Positions 12,701 through 23,417 of a stretch of 64,000 nucleotides of DNA are shown piece by piece. Source of the stretch: Saxidomus purpurata. Taxonomy: Eukaryota > Mollusca > Bivalvia > Venerida > Veneridae. The stretch is taken from the NCBI GenBank assembly GCA_022818135.1, contig JAFMSR010000008.1:32099600-32163599 (forward strand), read 5' to 3'. The notes under the pieces are model-generated. The model did not search any database and was not told the DNA's origin. It saw only the letters and a list, made by a program, of their open reading frames with translations. A program made the translations under genes and the position numbers. Position 1 is the stretch's first letter, and every line of letters starts with the position of its first letter.

Positions 12701-15601
12701 CCACAAGGAGATCCTAACGAACCAGAACAGTTGAAAGTAAAACGTAGTAAACGCAAAATGAGATCTAATCTTTCTATGGATGACATTCACGCAGCCTTTC
12801 AGAAAATTGAAACTCCAGAAAAGACTGAAGTGAAAAATAAACCTAGTGAAACTGACACTAAACCAGTTGAAAGTGACACTGCGACTCCTAAATCACCACA
12901 TGTGCCGCCTCGTAGAAATAGAAAGAGTAATGATCGATCAGCTGAGAAAGCTGAATCTGAAGATAAAACTGAAAGTGAAAAGGAAGCTAAGAGTAAAGCA
13001 GCTAAATTAGCTGGAAAGAAACGTTTCCGCGATCAGAGATTTGGTGACAGTTTGTCGCAAAAAGCAATGTTAGAACATTCACAGGGACGTTGGAAAAGCA
13101 ATGTCGAGAAAGAAAACATTGATGAAGCCTTCAGAGATTATGTTAGTAAAAACAATATGAGCCGATCAAAGTCATATGATGAAGCTGTAGCCCGAAAAGC
13201 TATGAACGATGGTGAATTTAACATATCAAATGAAGAAAAGCGAAATTCACTCAGAAATAGTGCCGTTAATATGTTCACGGATGGTCGCAGAAATGGACGT
13301 ATTTTCGCAGATGACGACTCTGATGCAGAGCAGGCCACACATGGCTCGTCATCACCAAGACGACCATCAAGTACAGCCAGTACTAGAAGTGACAGTCCTA
13401 AGAGTTCTAGTAGCAGGTTGTCGATTAAATCCACAAACACTTCCACAGAAACATTACGTGAAACATGTAGTGACGGTGAAAATTCTCCGGCACAGTCTAG
13501 AAGGGAATCTTCTGTGCGAAATGTGCCAGACAAAATGCGTGACTCGCAAACACCATCTCCGTCATTTACTAATAAATTACCTGAAAGTGGTGATACTGTT
13601 AGACCATTGACTCCTTCGTCCTTAATAACGACACGTTTAGACGAGAGTGATGATCTTCCACAGGCTGCAATGTTAAAATGGCGAAAGAAACGTGACGAAA
13701 AACGAAGGCAAAGTTTCTATGATAATGTACAGGGTTTACATGGTATTGAATCCGGTAACCTTTCGCCGAGAACCTATCCGATTGAAGGCATGAAAGGTGA
13801 TGCTATAATAAACAGTCCACGGTCTGATGGGTCGTTACAGATTATTCATAAACCTCAGGGAAGCAATGAACTACTTCAGAACGAAATTGGCTCACGATGT
13901 AGCTATGCCAGTAGTTCAGACAGCGCAAGTCGTGACGAGGGATTTGAAACTATGTCAGGTACTGTCTCACAAAGAACGTCGCTTAGCAGTACTCTAGAAT
14001 CTGAATTTCAAATGCCAAGTTTTAGTAAAAAGTCTGAACCAATGAGTAAATTGCAAATAAATGAAAACATTATTGCAGCAGGTGCTCGTTCTTCTGTCAT
14101 TGACACAAAGAAAGAAAGAACAGAATCTTGGACTGAAGCAGTCGCAAATAATGCGGTTAATATTCACAAAGATTCTTCGCTTGATTCATCAATCGAATAT
14201 TCGGCGACATCTCCTGACAGTGGTCATGGTACGCTTAAAGAAGAATCTTGGGCTGAACAGTCAGATTTGGAATCGACAATCAAGAGCACTCCGAGCTCGA
14301 GGCCTATGTCTCCGACGTCACCCTCAAGTGTAACAAAGAAGGAAAAGAAAGTCCCTAGTTACATGCGTGGAACCAGCAGCAGTTCAAAACGTAAACAAAA
14401 GGAAACACCTGAAGCTGATGACAAACGCCGCAGCAACGCTACCAGTACTACACCTGTCTCAAGACCAAACCGTCTCTCGAAGGGTTCCAGTAATCAAAGT
14501 TTGAGTAAGATAAGAACTGGCTCGAATACAAGCATAGCTTCAATAACAAGCAATGCATCTACGACAAGTACGTCTCAAGTCGTAAAGAAAAGGGTTTCTC
14601 AAGGTGGTCCTCGTGAGAGACCATCGTCTATCCATTCATCTATGCCTGGATCAAGGGCAACCACTCCATTACCACATACAACAAGGGCTCAAACCCCGAC
14701 ACATAGAGTAGCAGCAAAACCAGCTGCTCACGCAACATCGGCTATAGGTGCTAGGACTCCAGCAAGATCCGCAAGTGAAACAAGTATAAGAGGTTCCGCT
14801 GCAACAACACCAAAAACAGTAAAATCCAAGCCTGCTCCAACGCCACCGAGTGGTCGCTCTAAAACCCCAACGCCTGGTAGATTATCTACTCCAAATGCAA
14901 GCAGGCTACGTTCAACAACACCAGTGAACCATCTGTCGACACCGTCTTCTTTGAGGGCAAAAACACCTACAATCGAAGAAGAAGATGAAATCGATCCTAG
15001 TGCACCATCAAGACTGAAGCGTTCTCAGTCAATGCGCGTTAAATCATCACAACCCAGGCCATCAATTGGCAACACCTCACAAAGTAAAGAAGCTCCTGCA
15101 AAATCTACTACACCACGTCGGTCATTTATGAGTCCAACTGCTTCATCTAAAGCACGTGTAGATAAACTGAAAGCTGAAGAGGGTTCACCTCCACCAACGC
15201 CACCACCAAGACGGTCTAAGGATACAGACTCACTCCCGAGTAAAACGGAAACCACCCCATCGCCTTTAAAACGAACGGTCAGTTTACGGTTACCGCGAGG
15301 AACCGCTAATAAAGCTGGAAAAGAGCAGGAGAAACATAATGATAATAAAATCAAAGGTTTTATTCAGAAAATAGGCGGTAGTGGAAGCAAAGTCAGGCCT
15401 GAATCAGATTGTAGTGGAAAACTGGCACCTGTAGATGAATCTGCAGAGGGAGCTGAGGAGCAATCTGGGTCAAAGGAGGGTGGGAAATCTCCATCCTTGA
15501 GGAAAATCCTCGGACTGAAAGCTAAAGATAAAAATGTAAGGAAATCCACAGACTCACTTAAAAGCGACTTATCCGACAAGAAGAGAAAACCAAGCAAATG
15601 A
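1..15601 (+). CDS. INF2: Inverted formin (INF2/FHDC1 group), 3' part, 11 exons
   Basis: Formins nucleate and elongate unbranched actin filaments; INF-group members also sever filaments, and FHDC1 binds microtubules. Exons 3-707 (enters from the left), 3349-3513, 3998-4083, 4379-4479, 6317-6387, 7371-7478, 8006-8076, 10165-10285, 10655-10819, 11210-11294 and 11454-15601 join with GT/AG ends and matching phases into 1941 codons plus stop. Order: end of a DID-like helical region, Cys-rich linker, FH1 (240-435), FH2 (about 486-11294) with the signature GNFLNA/GNYAGDAAGFKLSSLLKL across a splice junction, a basic coiled segment, then a WH2/DAD-like LLADVRSGFKKF, then about 1350 residues of Ser/Thr/Pro/Lys-rich tail. 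The WH2/DAD motif and upstream regulatory region favour INF2. Parts of FH2 (ADFFCEDDKTFKLEECF) resemble FHDC1, so this could be a pre-duplication INF gene. The 5' part lies outside the window. Confidence 0.93.
708..3348 (+). other. Formin intron with two small repeats
   Basis: Intron of 2.6 kb, GTAACC to TTATAG. No exon was seen in it. It holds a 40 bp direct repeat (1345 and 1427, each with a CCAAT core) and a three-copy 63 bp tandem repeat just before the acceptor (3112-3300). The rest is AT-rich sequence in which I see nothing. Confidence 0.85.
3112..3300. repeat. 63 bp tandem repeat, 3 copies
   Basis: Copies start at 3112, 3175 and 3238, each beginning ACCACATTTTCCA and ending near GTTTGGACTTTAA, with only a few substitutions between copies. 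The period is exactly 63 bp, a multiple of three, so an open frame runs through it. That frame does not match the formin frame, and the array ends 48 bp before a formin exon. Confidence 0.92.
3349..3513 (+). CDS. INF2: Formin exon: FH2 knob/linker region
   Basis: 55 codons, phase 0 at both ends, acceptor TTATAG and donor GAG/GTATGG. Encodes LLDGKRSLNVNIFLKQF and ends LPTQEE. The KRSxNxxIFLKQF block is a well-known conserved FH2 segment, here closest to FHDC1-type formins. Confidence 0.95.
3998..4083 (+). CDS. INF2: Formin exon: FH2
   Basis: 86 nt, acceptor ATTCAG and donor CCAAA/GTAAGT; leaves two bases (AA) that join C of the next exon to make Asn. Encodes VDLYRSFDGDRSKLGTAEKF and FMCLMGLP. 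Flanking introns are 484 and 295 bp and hold nothing recognisable. Confidence 0.94.
4379..4479 (+). CDS. INF2: Formin exon: FH2
   Basis: 101 nt, acceptor CAACAG and donor AAAG/GTTGGT. Continues NYRLRVDGLLIKEEF (the conserved Y-x-x-R-[IV] helix of FH2), ending with one base of an Asp codon completed in the next exon. Confidence 0.94.
4480..6316 (+). other. Formin intron, nothing recognised
   Basis: 1.8 kb of AT-rich intron sequence between a GTTGGT donor and a TTTCAG acceptor. I found no exon, tandem repeat or terminal inverted repeat in it. Confidence 0.7.
6317..6387 (+). CDS. INF2: Formin exon: FH2 core, GNFLN motif
   Basis: 71 nt. The first two bases complete Asp; then IKENKNLHELLYLVLLAGNF and LNA, ending in phase 0 at GCT/GTAAGT. 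Contains the first half of the GN-F/Y-LN signature that marks every FH2 domain. Confidence 0.95.
6388..7370 (+). other. Formin intron, nothing recognised
   Basis: 983 bp, GTAAGT to TTGCAG. AT-rich; no repeat or exon seen. Confidence 0.7.
7371..7478 (+). CDS. INF2: Formin exon: FH2 core, GxxxGxAxGFKLxSL motif
   Basis: 36 codons, phase 0 at both ends. Begins GNYAGDAAGFKLSSLLKL and continues TEIRANKPRMNLMHYVVM. This is the most conserved FH2 stretch; together with the previous exon it fixes the identity and the frame. Confidence 0.96.
8006..8076 (+). CDS. INF2: Formin exon: FH2 post region
   Basis: 71 nt, acceptor TTTCAG, donor CTT/GTAAGT. Encodes QAEEKNPTLLGFPEEMKFLK and EAS; a Leu codon is split to the next exon. 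The preceding intron (7479-8005) holds nothing recognisable. Confidence 0.94.
8077..10164 (+). other. Formin intron, nothing recognised
   Basis: 2.1 kb intron, GTAAGT to TTACAG. AT-rich; short open frames here lack splice context and similarity. No clear repeat. Confidence 0.7.
10165..10285 (+). CDS. INF2: Formin exon: FH2 post, coiled segment
   Basis: 121 nt, phase 2 in and phase 0 out (AAG/GTAGAA). Encodes ASVDSLTADINNLDEKTERI and ends KRQMEGFLK, a long helix typical of the FH2 post domain. Confidence 0.94.
10655..10819 (+). CDS. INF2: Formin exon: FH2 C-terminal helices
   Basis: 55 codons, acceptor TTGCAG, donor ATT/GTAAGC. Contains ELADFFCEDDKTFKLEECF, the conserved CED motif near the end of FH2, closely like the FHDC1/INF2 counterparts. 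Confidence 0.95.
11210..11294 (+). CDS. INF2: Formin exon: basic helix after FH2
   Basis: 85 nt, acceptor CTGCAG, donor GAAG/GTATGC. Encodes ENDQRKIYEAKMEAKRRQK and EAEVQKKTE, the charged helix that follows FH2 in INF2-type formins. It ends with a single G that joins the NAGNAG acceptor of the last exon. Confidence 0.93.
11454..15601 (+). CDS. INF2: Formin terminal exon: WH2/DAD motif and long disordered tail
   Basis: A single uninterrupted 4148 nt coding exon ending in TGA at 15599-15601. It opens with IVEMLLADVRSGFKKFGETN, which fits the INF2 WH2/DAD consensus (LLxxIRxGxxL) for actin-monomer binding and autoinhibition. The remainder is Ser/Thr/Pro/Arg/Lys-rich and probably disordered, with many SP/TP sites. 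It contains about five degenerate R-[WFM]-x-S repeats (12221-13156), a Ser/Thr-rich basic stretch (about 14280-15150) of the kind that often binds microtubules, a PPTPPPRR proline motif near 15190, and a very basic C terminus ending KKRKPSK. Tail function is inferred from family and composition only. Confidence 0.95.
12221..13156 (+). repeat. Degenerate protein repeat in formin tail (R-[WFM]-x-S plus helix)
   Basis: Five segments at 12221, 12407, 12530, 12749 and 13082 encode SARWRSEVTEKSLPIIDE, ARRFSSSALNQKEIRRVLE, KRWHSELDKSDIDKVLKAIE, RKMRSNLSMDDIHAAFQKIE and GRWKSNVEKENIDEAFRDYV. The shared pattern is a basic residue, an aromatic or Met, a basic or polar residue, Ser, about six polar residues, then I-D-x-[AV]-[FL]-x-x-I-E. 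I do not recognise it as a named domain. Confidence 0.7.
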
Positions 15602-17420
15602 ATTGAAAGAAAGTGATCAAAGTGGTGCAATACATAAGAAACACTTGGAAGCTTTTCGTTGAAACATATTTAGTGTGTTTCTTTTCAAACACTGTGAAAG
15701 CCGTGTGTGCTAATACACTGAGGACAGTTATGTACAATAAAAACAATAGATGATATCATATCAGGAAAGTAACAGTGTTTCGAAGGGACTATTGAACTGC
15801 GAGTATAAAAAGTATCAGCTTCTGCGTTTCAGAAAAAAAGTGACAAACAGGTCACAGAACGTGTGAGGAGTGGACAGTGCGATATAAGAAGGCTTATAAA
15901 GCGCGCTGTACGTGGAAAAACATTGTGTGTTTGCGGAGAGAAACAAAATGAACTAACCGTTGATAAGTGTCTCCGTTGACTGCACTGGCTATGATTTACC
16001 CAATATCAGATAATAAAGGACATGGGTAGATAATAGAAGCATCTGTGATAACATTTTCTCTATGTGACAAGACCACGTGACGTGGACTAGACTTCCTGTC
16101 AAACAAGTGCCAGATATTCGGAAAAATTTCCCCCGAATGCTTTGAATACAGCTAGTTTAAATTTTCTTTAGTTGTAGAATTTGCTCGTCTCGACTTCATC
16201 CAGAAATGAATGGATCTGATAGTATATTAGACGTTCTGTGGTGAACACTGAAAATGTAGATGCTAGTATATAGCTATATAATCGTAAAAAACAAGCATGG
16301 TAATATTGCAGTTTCGACAAAATATAACCAGCTATATTTGTTTTGTAATGAATGGTTTTCACGTGCTACTAGTTGGCTAAACTTGTTTGTGACTTTATTG
16401 CAGTCTTAATGAAATCTTATGTATGATACCAGTTTGTTTTCCGGTTGGAGAGGTGTAATATAAAAACACACAATAACATGACTTTCAAGTCAAGAATGAA
16501 AAATAGTGTTCTTCTTTAGCATTTTCGTGTCTGGCAATTTTAAATGATTCTTCACTAAAATTAATACTTTTGACATTACAGAAATGTATATTGAAGCAGA
16601 TAAAGTGATCAAACCTATTTTGCAGAATTTATAACTTTTGGTTATCACATATTATAGAATATCCAGATAGTGATATGAATGTTTACAGGAGTTTCAAAAA
16701 CTGTTTCGTTTTCACCCAACAGGTACATGCTGCTCTCCGATTGGTCAGTTAGAATCTCTAATACCAATGTAAAACTGGTTACTGCTATCAACGTTTCTTG
16801 TTCTCTGCACATGGGTAGTCGAATAAATATACAATGTATATGCATTTTGTAAACGGCTGTTAGAATGACACATGTTTGAAAAAAGCAGTTGTAAGATGAA
16901 AAATTGTACATTTTTTTGCTGACTGTTTTGACTAAATGTATAGTTATGCCTCACGTGATATTAACTTATGCGTTTGACTAGTCGTTACACGTATATGTAC
17001 ACTATTTGCCTTTTGTCATATTTACATTTTACATTGTTAACCATATGTTTACACAATGTATAATATATACAGTTTAAAAAGAAGTATGTGTAAAGGGTAC
17101 TAGTTTCAAGTACGGAAAATGTGCATAATTTTTTTTATTTACGTTGTGAAAGGAAAATATATAATGCATGCATCCAATTTAAGCCATATTTTGTACAGAT
17201 TAATTGTTCTGTAAATAAAGTTAGATAGTATTTATACGGTATATATATTTTGTATACAAATATAATTTTGTATTGATATTAACAAATTGTATTCCTCACA
17301 CATGTATGAACTTTGATAAATTCATGCTCCTTAACTTACATGTTTTCATTTGACATACCTGTTTCATGACAGCTGTTATTTTGTCGTTAAACACAAATAA
17401 ACATTAAATCATCATTACTT
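15602..17420 (+). other. Formin 3' UTR (approximate)
   Basis: AT-rich sequence after the stop with polyadenylation hexamers AATAAA at 15736, 17214 and 17396. The last is followed by GT/T-rich sequence and is my preferred end. A Pumilio-type element TGTAAATA (17210-17217) overlaps the middle hexamer. No transcript data, so the end is a guess. Confidence 0.45.
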
Positions 17421-20400
17421 TATTCGTTGTTAGTTTAGTAAATACCGTTTTGTTTAAGCCAAGCTTAACTCAATACAGTAGTGTTTCTCTTGGCAGTTAC
17501 AGGTACAGTAGTTAACCTCCGCAGAAGGGGGCTAGAAATATTTAAGCGTTGTCTATCCGTTATTCCTTCCGTCCGGAGCCATATCAAACAAATAGTTCGG
17601 GCTTATTGAAGTAAACATGGTACAGATGTTTATTTCAATAAGAAAATATGATCGACACTAGGATTATGGTCCTTGGAACTTTTTCTTCCAGTATAGTCTA
17701 TGTTGTGCATGTAAACCCTCTATCTATTTCTTTGAATCGGCAAACTCCAGAGCCATAATAAATATTAAGTCCTGTAATTATTATAAAAAGTGATAGTAAT
17801 GGTAAAATCCCATCAAGTTCTTCTAGAATATATATAGGCAAAGTAACTTCCAAGTTATCGTACAAGCTAACCAGTCTTCTATCAAGTAAGTCGTTCCTCT
17901 GTTAGAAATTACAGAGTTCCCAAGCGCAGTAGAGGTACTTGTATTCGACATGTTAAATTAATGAATATCCGAGAAGGAAAAAAACAGCTTACAGTAAGAT
18001 TGTCGTTCAAACAGTCTAAGTCTAAAGCTCAGACTGTTGGTGTTCTCTGGCCCAGTCGTCACAGAGAACACAGACGCCAGTGAGGACCGAACTTACGATC
18101 CCTAGATTCCAAGTACTACTTCGGTACACGGAACGATGAGAACTGCTACATATTTATACAGAAAACGCCCAAGAAATGCTGTCGGCAGCATTAAGATAAG
18201 ATAATTTTATTAAATCGACAAGACATAGAAACAGTATAACATAAGCGACTGGCACGTTTGAACCAACTATCGCATCAAAGGTTAACAGTAAAACATGAGT
18301 AAGAGCAGCTGAAACTAGTGACTAGGCATGTGAAATAGTAAAAACTTACAAGACAAAATCCAATTAAACCTGTGACAAATCTTCTGCCCTAGACCAGAGG
18401 CCTCAAACCATTTAAGAAGACGCGGATGTAGAAACGCAAAAGATATTCTTAGTTCCTTCAGCAGTTGCACATAAAAGCACAGAGAGTTATAAAAATACAA
18501 CAAGTGCAATAGAAGATAAAAGCACATTCTAATAAAAACTATGTAACCAAGGCTACAAAGCACATATTTTGGTATAGAGCAGATTGAGCAACTAAAATAG
18601 GTATTTACAATCAAGTTCTAAACATATAAAGCAGTTAATGCTTATGCAACTAAGGAAAAATAACAAAAATAAGACAACAAAATAAGGAAACAAATAAAAA
18701 GCGAAATACATGGGTATATAAGTTAACTGATACATCTACTAGTAGCGAAATGTGTTTGCACATTGAGGACCTACAAAATTTGCCAATCCAGTGAGGAATC
18801 ACGGTCTTAAACTGGCCAAAACTTGAGGTTTTCCTGAGGGTATCTGGCAGCGAGATTCATTTTTTCCATACCTTGTTGTAGATACACGGGGTACTTCTAG
18901 CAAATTGGTATACTGTATCTTAAACTTTACATGAATTTGATCATTTGGAACAGGTGGAACAGTATTATTCAAAATACTAAATGTTTCTATATTGACTATT
19001 ATTATTGTTCTTCTGATATAAGACTAGGTAGATCTAACATTGATATATAGGGGGGACAAAGGCTGGATAAACACAATCCAGGTGGGGAAAAAAAGAGTTT
19101 CTTTATGATCTCTTCTTTTCATAAATACATGTTCTATATGCGAAAAATCTGACATATTTTCATTTAAGCAAAATAATTCTTGTACAAATATGTAGGATGA
19201 CGACACCTACCTCTCTTCCTTTTTTAGTTTGCTAAAGATGTGCATTGCTTCATATCTGCACATTCCGTAGTTACTTGGAAACAACCTGAGCCGAGAACAA
19301 AAAAACCCTAAGTATGCATAATAAAAGAGAGCCAGGTATCATGTTTTCAACACTTCTCCCCGGTCGTATACCGAAATTGAACATTTTTGTTTAGGCGATA
19401 GCTAGAGGTGAGATATGGGACGTAATTTAAAAGTAGTTCTCCTGAGGCAAAAGACAATGTTTCAAAGCATGCAGAGAACATGAAATGCTTGCACCGTAAA
19501 AGCGATGTGCTGTTTTACACACCGATTTAATTAGTATTTACAGCAATAGTAACGTATACATTTTTATGTAACTTTATCATCATTGCCCTCACCATCTGTG
19601 TCCAACACTTCATCTACATTTTTTACAATTAAAGGGAGAGTAATAGTGTAAAAATACTATAATAATAATTTGTTCTTTATAATGATTTCCCTTTTTTCTT
19701 TCAGTGAAACGTATTCACAACATCTGAGCAGCATTTAAGTTTTCATAACCGGGTAGTTAAAGCCGTAATCAAGTTGCCAATGATCTAGAGCCAAAGTTAA
19801 CATGTCTTTTCTATGGGATAATTTCAATTCTTTGACTTAAATACACAATGGTTGTCTGCTGTGTTGGGAACAAGAGATCGGTTTGCCTACGGTAGGGGCA
19901 TTTTTGGCTCCTGGGGGGAATAAACTGACGGTGAAATGCAAATGGTGCTGAATTTCAGAGTGATGCTGTAAACATTAGTTTAGTCATGCTAAAAGTACCG
20001 TTGTATTTGGTTTCACTGTAAAAAAGTTTTTCCGAGGCAAGTTTTTGTATGACAAGCGGCCGAACAGAGCAAATTTGTATGAAAGGGCCTATATTCAATG
20101 AAAAATCATCGAACAAGAATATTCTGGTATTATGCGCAATCTCCTCTTATTAGTGAAGCTGCCTCCCGTTGAGACATTCTGTTTTCCAGAATGTTGTGGC
20201 CGATAAATAGCACAGACTTGAAGGTACATAATATGTAATGCGTACAGTTAGTGCAGATTACAAATATTTTTTGAAAACTTCTTGACAATTGCCCTCTGCC
20301 TGTCTATATCTAATATTAGTTAAATGCTATAATCATTAATTCAATATTATTCCTAAAAATTTAGGTTTCGTATGATACTCACCGACATAACATACTTTTA

Positions 20401-23400
20401 GTCTCCATAGACGAAGTACATGATTATAACTAAATTATACATTCTTTCTGCTGAAAGTTTCCGTGAAAAACTAAAGCGTTTGCAAAAACATTTTAGTTAA
20501 TCTAGATATGAATTTATATAATATGACAAAAGTAACCGAAACATTTAACATGGGTCACGACACGGACCTTATATATAATTAGGTCCGTGGTCAATTTACC
20601 GGTTTAACTGTTTAGTAATTAAAGTTCTTTAAATTTTTTCAGTTCATTTTTATATAATTTTTACATAATGCATTCATCTATCAACGAAGACAATGACCCT
20701 ATATACTCAAGCTCTTTTACCACTTGTCGGAGGTAAACTCTCGGAAACAGAATGCGTGAGGGTGTGAAAATAAATAGTGATTTTTGATTGGTCAGTCGAA
20801 CGATTTGATTAACAGTTAGCCTGGTCACCAGGCCCTGAAATTTCTCTTTTACTAATACATATCTATCAGTTTTGTTCTAGAGCAAGTCTACTATCCAGCG
20901 CCGATTTCAGGTTGAAAAACTGCCCCTATACAAAATTTTAGCGAATTATCTATAATATATTAAACAATTTAGACTAGTTATTACAGTCGGCGTCATGTCA
21001 ATTGAAAAAGTAATCAAAATGCTAAAATTCTGTGGAAACAAACACCGAACCTGAACAATGAGTATGACAATAGTTAGCTCATTTTCCTTGGAAGTTTCAT
21101 TGATTACAGCCAGGTCTTCCTTAGAAATAGGCAGGGCGCAAAAGTGCTGTTTAAACTACATGTATCTAATGAAAGGGTCACATTTCAGGGTGAAAAATTC
21201 CTCAAACCTAAACATGTTCGCAATATGCGCACCTCTTTTTCTCAGTAAGCTTCACCTAAAGATTTGTTGGATTTCAGTCTGTGGTTGCTAAAAAAATGTG
21301 TGGATACGAAGATATTTGACAGTAAATAGTTAAACAGTCTTTGGAGTTTCACAGAATTCATGTCGGTGGTTTCTGAGAAATAGTCCTGTCAAGAATGTTG
21401 GACGCACAGACTGACGGAGGGAGACCATAGCATACTGCCTGGCGACCGTTTAATACTGTACAAGTATGAATGATAAAAAGTAAAAATAAACTTGTTAAAT
21501 CAGTGAGAATTCTTTGAATTTGAATGCTCTTATTACGCCCGGGAATCGCTACCATAAAGGAATGTAAGATATGACAAAACTGATATTTATAAATACAATG
21601 AATTTCAAAATTGAACAAAAGTACACATTAAGACATATCAAGACATAATATTCGTTTATCTTTCACATCTTAACATTGAAAGAAGTTATACTCTGCTTTT
21701 TTTAAAGGAATACATTGCTTCAAAGAACGAGGTGTGCGTTTTCAGCGATGTGACGTCATTAATGTCGAGACGTTATTTATGCAATAATCGAAGGCGTAAC
21801 GGTGATAGACTATCATGTTTTAGTATTTTGAGATTGTTGTAAATTACTTTGCTAAAATATCGATTAACAACATCTTACAGCTATTAGGCTTTCCTACCTA
21901 GGCATCATTGCCTTGTCTCAGTGACAGTATATACAAAACAATATATACAAACTTCTTTTGATATGGGGCAGGTATGCCTTTAGGCGATATTGGCACACGT
22001 GGTGAGCTATTGGCCCGAGGGCTTTAGCCCGAGGGCCAATTTGAACCAAGTGTGCCAATATCGCCTTAACCACCTGCCCCGTATATTCCTTTTTTTGCAT
22101 ATGTTGAACTCAGTTTTGCTGAAAATGGGAAAAGATAAGACAAAAGATACAAAACGCACATTCCTGCAATACTTAACTATTTCATAAAGATAAATGCCAT
22201 TGAATGAATAATTATTCATACTATCCACAAAAGCAAACGTGTCGTCCCCTTTAGGTGCTCATGCCTTAATTCTAAATTCATTAAACGTTGGAGGACTCTG
22301 TTCTTGCATTTTACGTTACGTCTACGTTGTCAATTATGCAACGTTTTCACGTGCTGACAGTCTAACGTTGCTGCACAGTTGACCGGAAATAGCCTCAATA
22401 CGAATTTTCTGGCACACTAGCAAGTGTGCCGATATCAGTTATCGGCACACTACGTCACGTGATCGTTTTATCGGCCCGTATCACCGACAATCAAAGGCAA
22501 ATTTGATACTATATATAGTAACATATGCAATAAGAACAAATATTCATCAAAGTAAAACTGCACCCGGGACACAATTCAAGATCAAACTACACTTGTAATT
22601 CATTAAAGGAGTTTCTGTGTATTTGCATTAAATTTCTGTTAATACTATTTGAGTGTATTTAAGATATATCTGAAAAATGTGTGCTACCTATGCACAAACA
22701 CCGCCGTGGTCTCTTCTTGGCAGTTGATTTTGTTCCTTAGTTTGCTGTAAACTTTTTGGTATTTTCTTGTTACATTTCAAACGTATTGTCTGTCGGTTGT
22801 TATTGACATTACTGACATTTCATTAAAATTCTGAAGATATTTAACACTTGTTTCTGCTTTAACAAAGAAAACACATTGATCATAGCTAAAGGTCATCATG
22901 TAGATAAAGTTCTATACTGCGATACATTTTTCATATTGTTGAAATGGTATGTTTACGGTTATATTAATATGATAACAATAAAACCACTGAAGATATATCA
23001 GCACACTCAATCTTTTACTTAATCAAATTAATTAAAGAGCCTTCTACAGGTGTACAAGGTTATTGAGATTGCGACGAATGTATACCTATATTTCGTATTT
23101 CAAAATGCAAATATTAGTTACCTATCCAGGAGAGACTATTCAGTTGTTTGTTACATTTTGCAAGTGTGACATTGAAAAAGCCTATGTTGTGACTGAAGGA
23201 AATACGTAGTGATGTGTACGTTTTGACAAAAATGTTTCAACGTCATTTTGACGGTACTAAAATGTTGAACTTAAATCTGCTCACGTTTGACGGTCTACTT
23301 ACTGTTTTAGAAAAAAGTTGAATTTTGCAGACAATGTGGATGCTTATTTAAGATGTTTTAAGTTAACGAATTTTTATTAAATTGAACTGGAATCTAGTGA

Positions 23401-23417
23401 AATATTGCGGTGCAGAA
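17421..23417. other. Intergenic region with one clear foldback element
   Basis: About 6 kb between the formin and the TRIM gene. Only a foldback (21962-22084, with related palindromes to about 22470) and a 9 bp-stem hairpin (20561-20589) stand out. The open frame on the minus strand at 18315-18614 has no recognisable similarity. A TTTTGCAG acceptor-like site at about 23330 could end a 5' UTR intron of the TRIM gene. Confidence 0.6.
21962..22084. repeat. Foldback (MITE-like) element, about 60 bp arms
   Basis: Left arm 21962-22023 and right arm 22026-22084 are inverted copies at roughly 80% identity, sharing GGGGCAGGT, AGGCGATATTGGCACAC and ATTGGCCC, with almost no loop. Related palindromic fragments (GTGTGCCGATA, TATCGGCACAC) continue at 22415-22450, so the whole element may extend to about 22.5 kb. 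No open frame. Confidence 0.8.

Noticed and set aside
18315..18614. Hydrophobic 99-codon minus-strand frame
   Set aside because: AT-rich sequence gives Phe/Leu/Tyr-rich frames by chance; no domain or splice context. A retroelement tail remains possible but unsupported.
20561..20589. CACGGACCT/AGGTCCGTG 9 bp-stem hairpin
   Set aside because: Short, isolated and without neighbours that suggest function; noted only.
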